Positions 61,424 to 64,000 of a stretch of DNA of 64,000 nucleotides are shown here, in pieces. The translations under genes and the position numbers were made by a program. The notes below the pieces were generated by a model. The model had not been told where the DNA came from, ran no database searches, and saw nothing but the letters and a program-made list of their open reading frames with translations. This DNA is from Mesostigma viride (lineage: Eukaryota; Streptophyta; Mesostigmatophyceae; Mesostigmatales; Mesostigmataceae), in assembly GCA_009746045.1 (NCBI GenBank), contig RPFO01000079.1, forward strand, positions 571,712 through 635,711. The letters are read 5' to 3'. How positions within the stretch are numbered: position 1 is the first letter of the stretch; each line of letters begins with the position of its first letter.

Positions 61424-63137
61424 TCATTGCAGCAAGGCCACATTTGAAAACTTGCCAGCTTTCCCACCAGCTTGGTCAATGCCTACATGGTTGAGCATGC
61501 TTGTCGTGGCTCATTATTCTTTGGATGCACTTGTAAGTAGCTTTCGACTTTGCCCGAGTTCCGCAAATACTTCATAATCACTTCCCTATTCTGCCAGAAT
61601 TTCTACCATACTGCTTAACAAACCGCTGTTGGTTCCCAGTACTTTCCTTGCCATGAGGTCAAACGCTCCACCCGTCAGTCTGCAGACAAATGCATGGACA
61701 ACATGAGCGGCCAAGAATAATAATTGTTACGGGATATACAGTCATACCAAAATGACACATTATTGCTGCCCAAATTCCTGACCACAGCCTGGCGCTGCAT
61801 CAGATACCATACGTGTGAAGGTGACTGCACCAGTACAATGGCGGGCAAGCAAGGCACTTGCACATAATCCATTCTAGAGAGAAAATCCCTAGCTTCTATA
61901 AAGGCACACTTGAGCTGAGGTCAGACCCCTGAGATATGCATACCTGCGCATGGACCAATGGCACCAAGGACTGGCTGAAATACCTAAGCTGAGACTACAG
62001 CGGTGTGATGAGATGATGCCTGTACATGATGGCCGACAACACACCAAGGATGACATCATCAGCATGTGCCATAGTACAGCGTCAGTGCACGACCCATGGC
62101 AGCAGGTCCCGTGCCGCATGTCCAGCTGTGCCAAACTTATGGCCATGTTCCTGATGACTCGTTTCGCACACATGGGAACCATGAGCGCCCACTAACCCCT
62201 CAATAGCCCACCAATCACGCTTGCGGGACATGCGTGTGGACTAGCTGCACCTGGGAAAGCTTGTCAGCGACATGGCCATAAGAAAGTACGCACAGAAGAG
62301 TGCGCTTGTTCATGGGGATGGGAGAACACCAGGCATGCATGCAAAGTGTCGCGCCACTTACGGATCTGCAACCTTTCCGCCAGCCTCTTGCAAGATGATG
62401 GCGCCAGCTGCCACGTCCCTGCAGCGCCACATGTGCAGATGCAGCACACAGCTTAGCCATGGCGGCATGCACAACCATGCCCAAAGTCAACAAGAGTGCA
62501 AGCACAGGAGGTACCCTACACTTGGACCTGTACAGGGCAATTAAGGCCCCAGGCAGTTGTGTGGGCAGCATGGCTGAGAGCAAAGAATGCGCGTCTCCTG
62601 TTGCTAACAAGGGGCGTAGGGAGATGTATGTACACAAATGGAGTGCTTATGGTAAAACAACCACGCACAGGAAACAAGATTTTCGTCGGTGAAAAGGGCA
62701 TCCCCAAAAGGGGGAGATGAAAAGGGAGAGGAAGGGACCGTAGTAGGAAAAAGAGGAGAAGCCATATCAAAAAAGGAAACAATCCCCGAGACCCTGACCC
62801 ACGAATAGGACAGCCGGCTCTGCGGCCGTTATTAATGCCTTTGAGCAGGCAGAATGGTGTCCTTGCGTGACGGTGAGGCAAGCCCAAGCCCTTGGCGGCG
62901 CCACTTACGATGGCACAGTGCACCCTACTGGCATCTGCAGCATACCCGCAGACTCATTCACTTAATCATTTTCATCCGCAAGCACGCTTACTAAGCGTCT
63001 GCAGACATGCACTCACATATCTGCTACTCCACTCACCAGCAGCCACCAAACCCAATCTCAAAGAAGGCGTCCAGTCGCCCACATGCGACGCCCACGAGGT
63101 TCATCGCGCAGGAGCCGCAGCACCGCAGGGAGCGTGC
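61424..63137 (-). CDS. Inositol monophosphatase family protein (C-terminal exons, 5' partial)
   Basis: Phased minus-strand exons: 63137-63037, 62418-62362, 61679-61624 and probably 61458-61424. They encode [71 protein letters not shown] and a short tail to a TGA. GSCA.N..GVA.GRLD and the WDVAAG...EAGG block are the IMPase signature 2. Its Asp (in WDVAAG) is a metal-binding catalytic residue of this Mg-dependent phosphatase superfamily. Members hydrolyse inositol monophosphate, histidinol phosphate or galactose-1-phosphate, and the substrate cannot be told here. The N-terminal exons with the first metal-binding motif must lie beyond the repeat at the right edge. The last acceptor is weak (no pyrimidine tract), and an in-frame alternative AG lies 12 bp upstream. 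Confidence 0.85.
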
Positions 63138-63556
63138 CTGGCGGGGGGAACCAGGGTGTACGTGACAATAACATGTTGGTGGCATGTGAGGGGTGGGAAC
63201 ACCGTGTGCGTAGAAGGGCAGATGATGGATCTTATTTAGTTAGAGAGGGAAGGTGATACATTTAAACTAATTAGGGAGGGCAGGGCATGGCCGTTCAAGC
63301 CGATCCAATACTGCAATTGCCCAACCACCCGTGTTGTTGCGTACTCCCTGCACCGCTCACAGAGGTAAAGGTGTATTGCAAGAATACACGGGGAGGTGTT
63401 TCATACGCAGAGATACGCAAGTGATCCGTCGGAGACTAGAAATACGTAACAACACAGCAAACCATGCCAAGCAATGATTTGTACAAAAAAGTATTACACA
63501 AAAAAGATAATAACCAAGAGAGGTAGAAATCCCCAGGCCATGCTGGTGTCATTCAC
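63138..63556. other. Intron of the inositol monophosphatase gene, nothing else recognised
   Basis: The exon at 63137 begins in phase 0 after a CCGCCAG acceptor, so this stretch is upstream intron. I found no further phased exon with family motifs in it. Confidence 0.5.
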
Positions 63557-63559
63557 ACT

Positions 63560-64000
63560 GCCACTGCCGCCCCCACCGCGCCCGCAGCCCCCACCGCGCC
63601 CACCGCCCCCACCGCCCCCACCGCTCCCACCGCCCCCACTGCTCCCACTGCCCCCACCGCTCCCACCGCCCCCACCGCCCCCACCGCCCCCACCGCCCCC
63701 ACCGCCCCACCGTCCCACCGTCCCCACCGCCCCCACCGCCCCCACCGCCCCCACCGCCCCCACCGCCCCCACCGCCCCCACCGCCCCCACCGCCCCCACC
63801 GCCCCCACCGCCCCCACCGCCCCACCCCCACCGCCCCCACCGCCCCCACCGCCCCCACCGCCCCACCGCCCGCACCAACCCCACCCCACCACACCGCCCC
63901 ACCGCCCCCACCGCCCCCACCGCCCCCACCGCCCCCACCGCCCCCACCGCCCCCACCGCCCCCACCGCCCCCCCGCCCCCACCGCCCCCACCGCCCCACC
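63560..64000. repeat. 9-bp CCGCCCCCA array, runs off the window
   Basis: At least 440 bp of CACCGCCCC-type nonamers with single-base and CCCCA-to-CCCA variants. It probably lies within the upstream intron of the inositol monophosphatase gene. The glycine-valine-rich minus-strand frames are artefacts. Confidence 0.95.

Overview
This is a nuclear window from an intron-rich eukaryote, most likely a photosynthetic green-lineage alga. All recognisable coding sequence is split into short GC-rich exons with clean GT-AG junctions. Exon phases chain correctly for almost every junction followed here. The genome is loaded with microsatellites and minisatellites. The green-lineage inference rests on two genes: a plastid-type glucose-6-phosphate isomerase with a transit-peptide-like N terminus, and a plant/algal-style FAD amine oxidase of the kind fused to cyclopropane-fatty-acid synthase. 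Species identity is not established. No bacterial operon, CRISPR array or plasmid feature is present.

Layout. (1) 601-6757, minus: ten exons of the FAD-dependent amine oxidase domain usually found at the N terminus of plant cyclopropane-fatty-acyl-phospholipid synthase; its 3' part lies beyond the left edge. (2) 6758-14517: intergenic, with a 1.5 kb compound tetranucleotide array (GGGA, GTGC, GGGT), a tRNA-like remnant and a satellite of about 180 bp. (3) 14518-18593, minus: a MAGE-domain protein, probably Nse3 of the SMC5/6 complex. (4) 19459-37684, plus: molybdenum cofactor sulfurase, 19 exons, about 1216 residues, with introns swollen by minisatellites. (5) 38513-39075, minus: a 5'-truncated LINE reverse-transcriptase fragment. 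(6) 39913-42275, minus: an NSRP1/CCDC55-like splicing regulator, 4 exons, 382 residues. (7) 44351-56309, plus: plastid glucose-6-phosphate isomerase, 13 exons, 619 residues. (8) About 57466-59070: decayed LINE pieces. (9) 60009-61100: a GGGA array. (10) 61424-63137, minus: the C-terminal half of an inositol monophosphatase family gene, whose 5' part lies beyond a 9-bp repeat at the right edge.

The genes do not form one pathway. Two head-to-head pairs (MAGE/MOCOS and NSRP1/GPI) may share bidirectional promoter regions.

The most unusual signal is recurrent local duplication of exon-intron junctions. At about ten splice sites in the MAGE, MOCOS and GPI genes, the exon end plus donor (or the acceptor plus exon start) recurs just inside the neighbouring intron. 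Copies range from nearly perfect to strongly decayed, and some are amplified into tandem arrays of 20, 27 or 29 bp units. This looks like an active source of alternative splice sites, or a trace of how introns grow in this genome.
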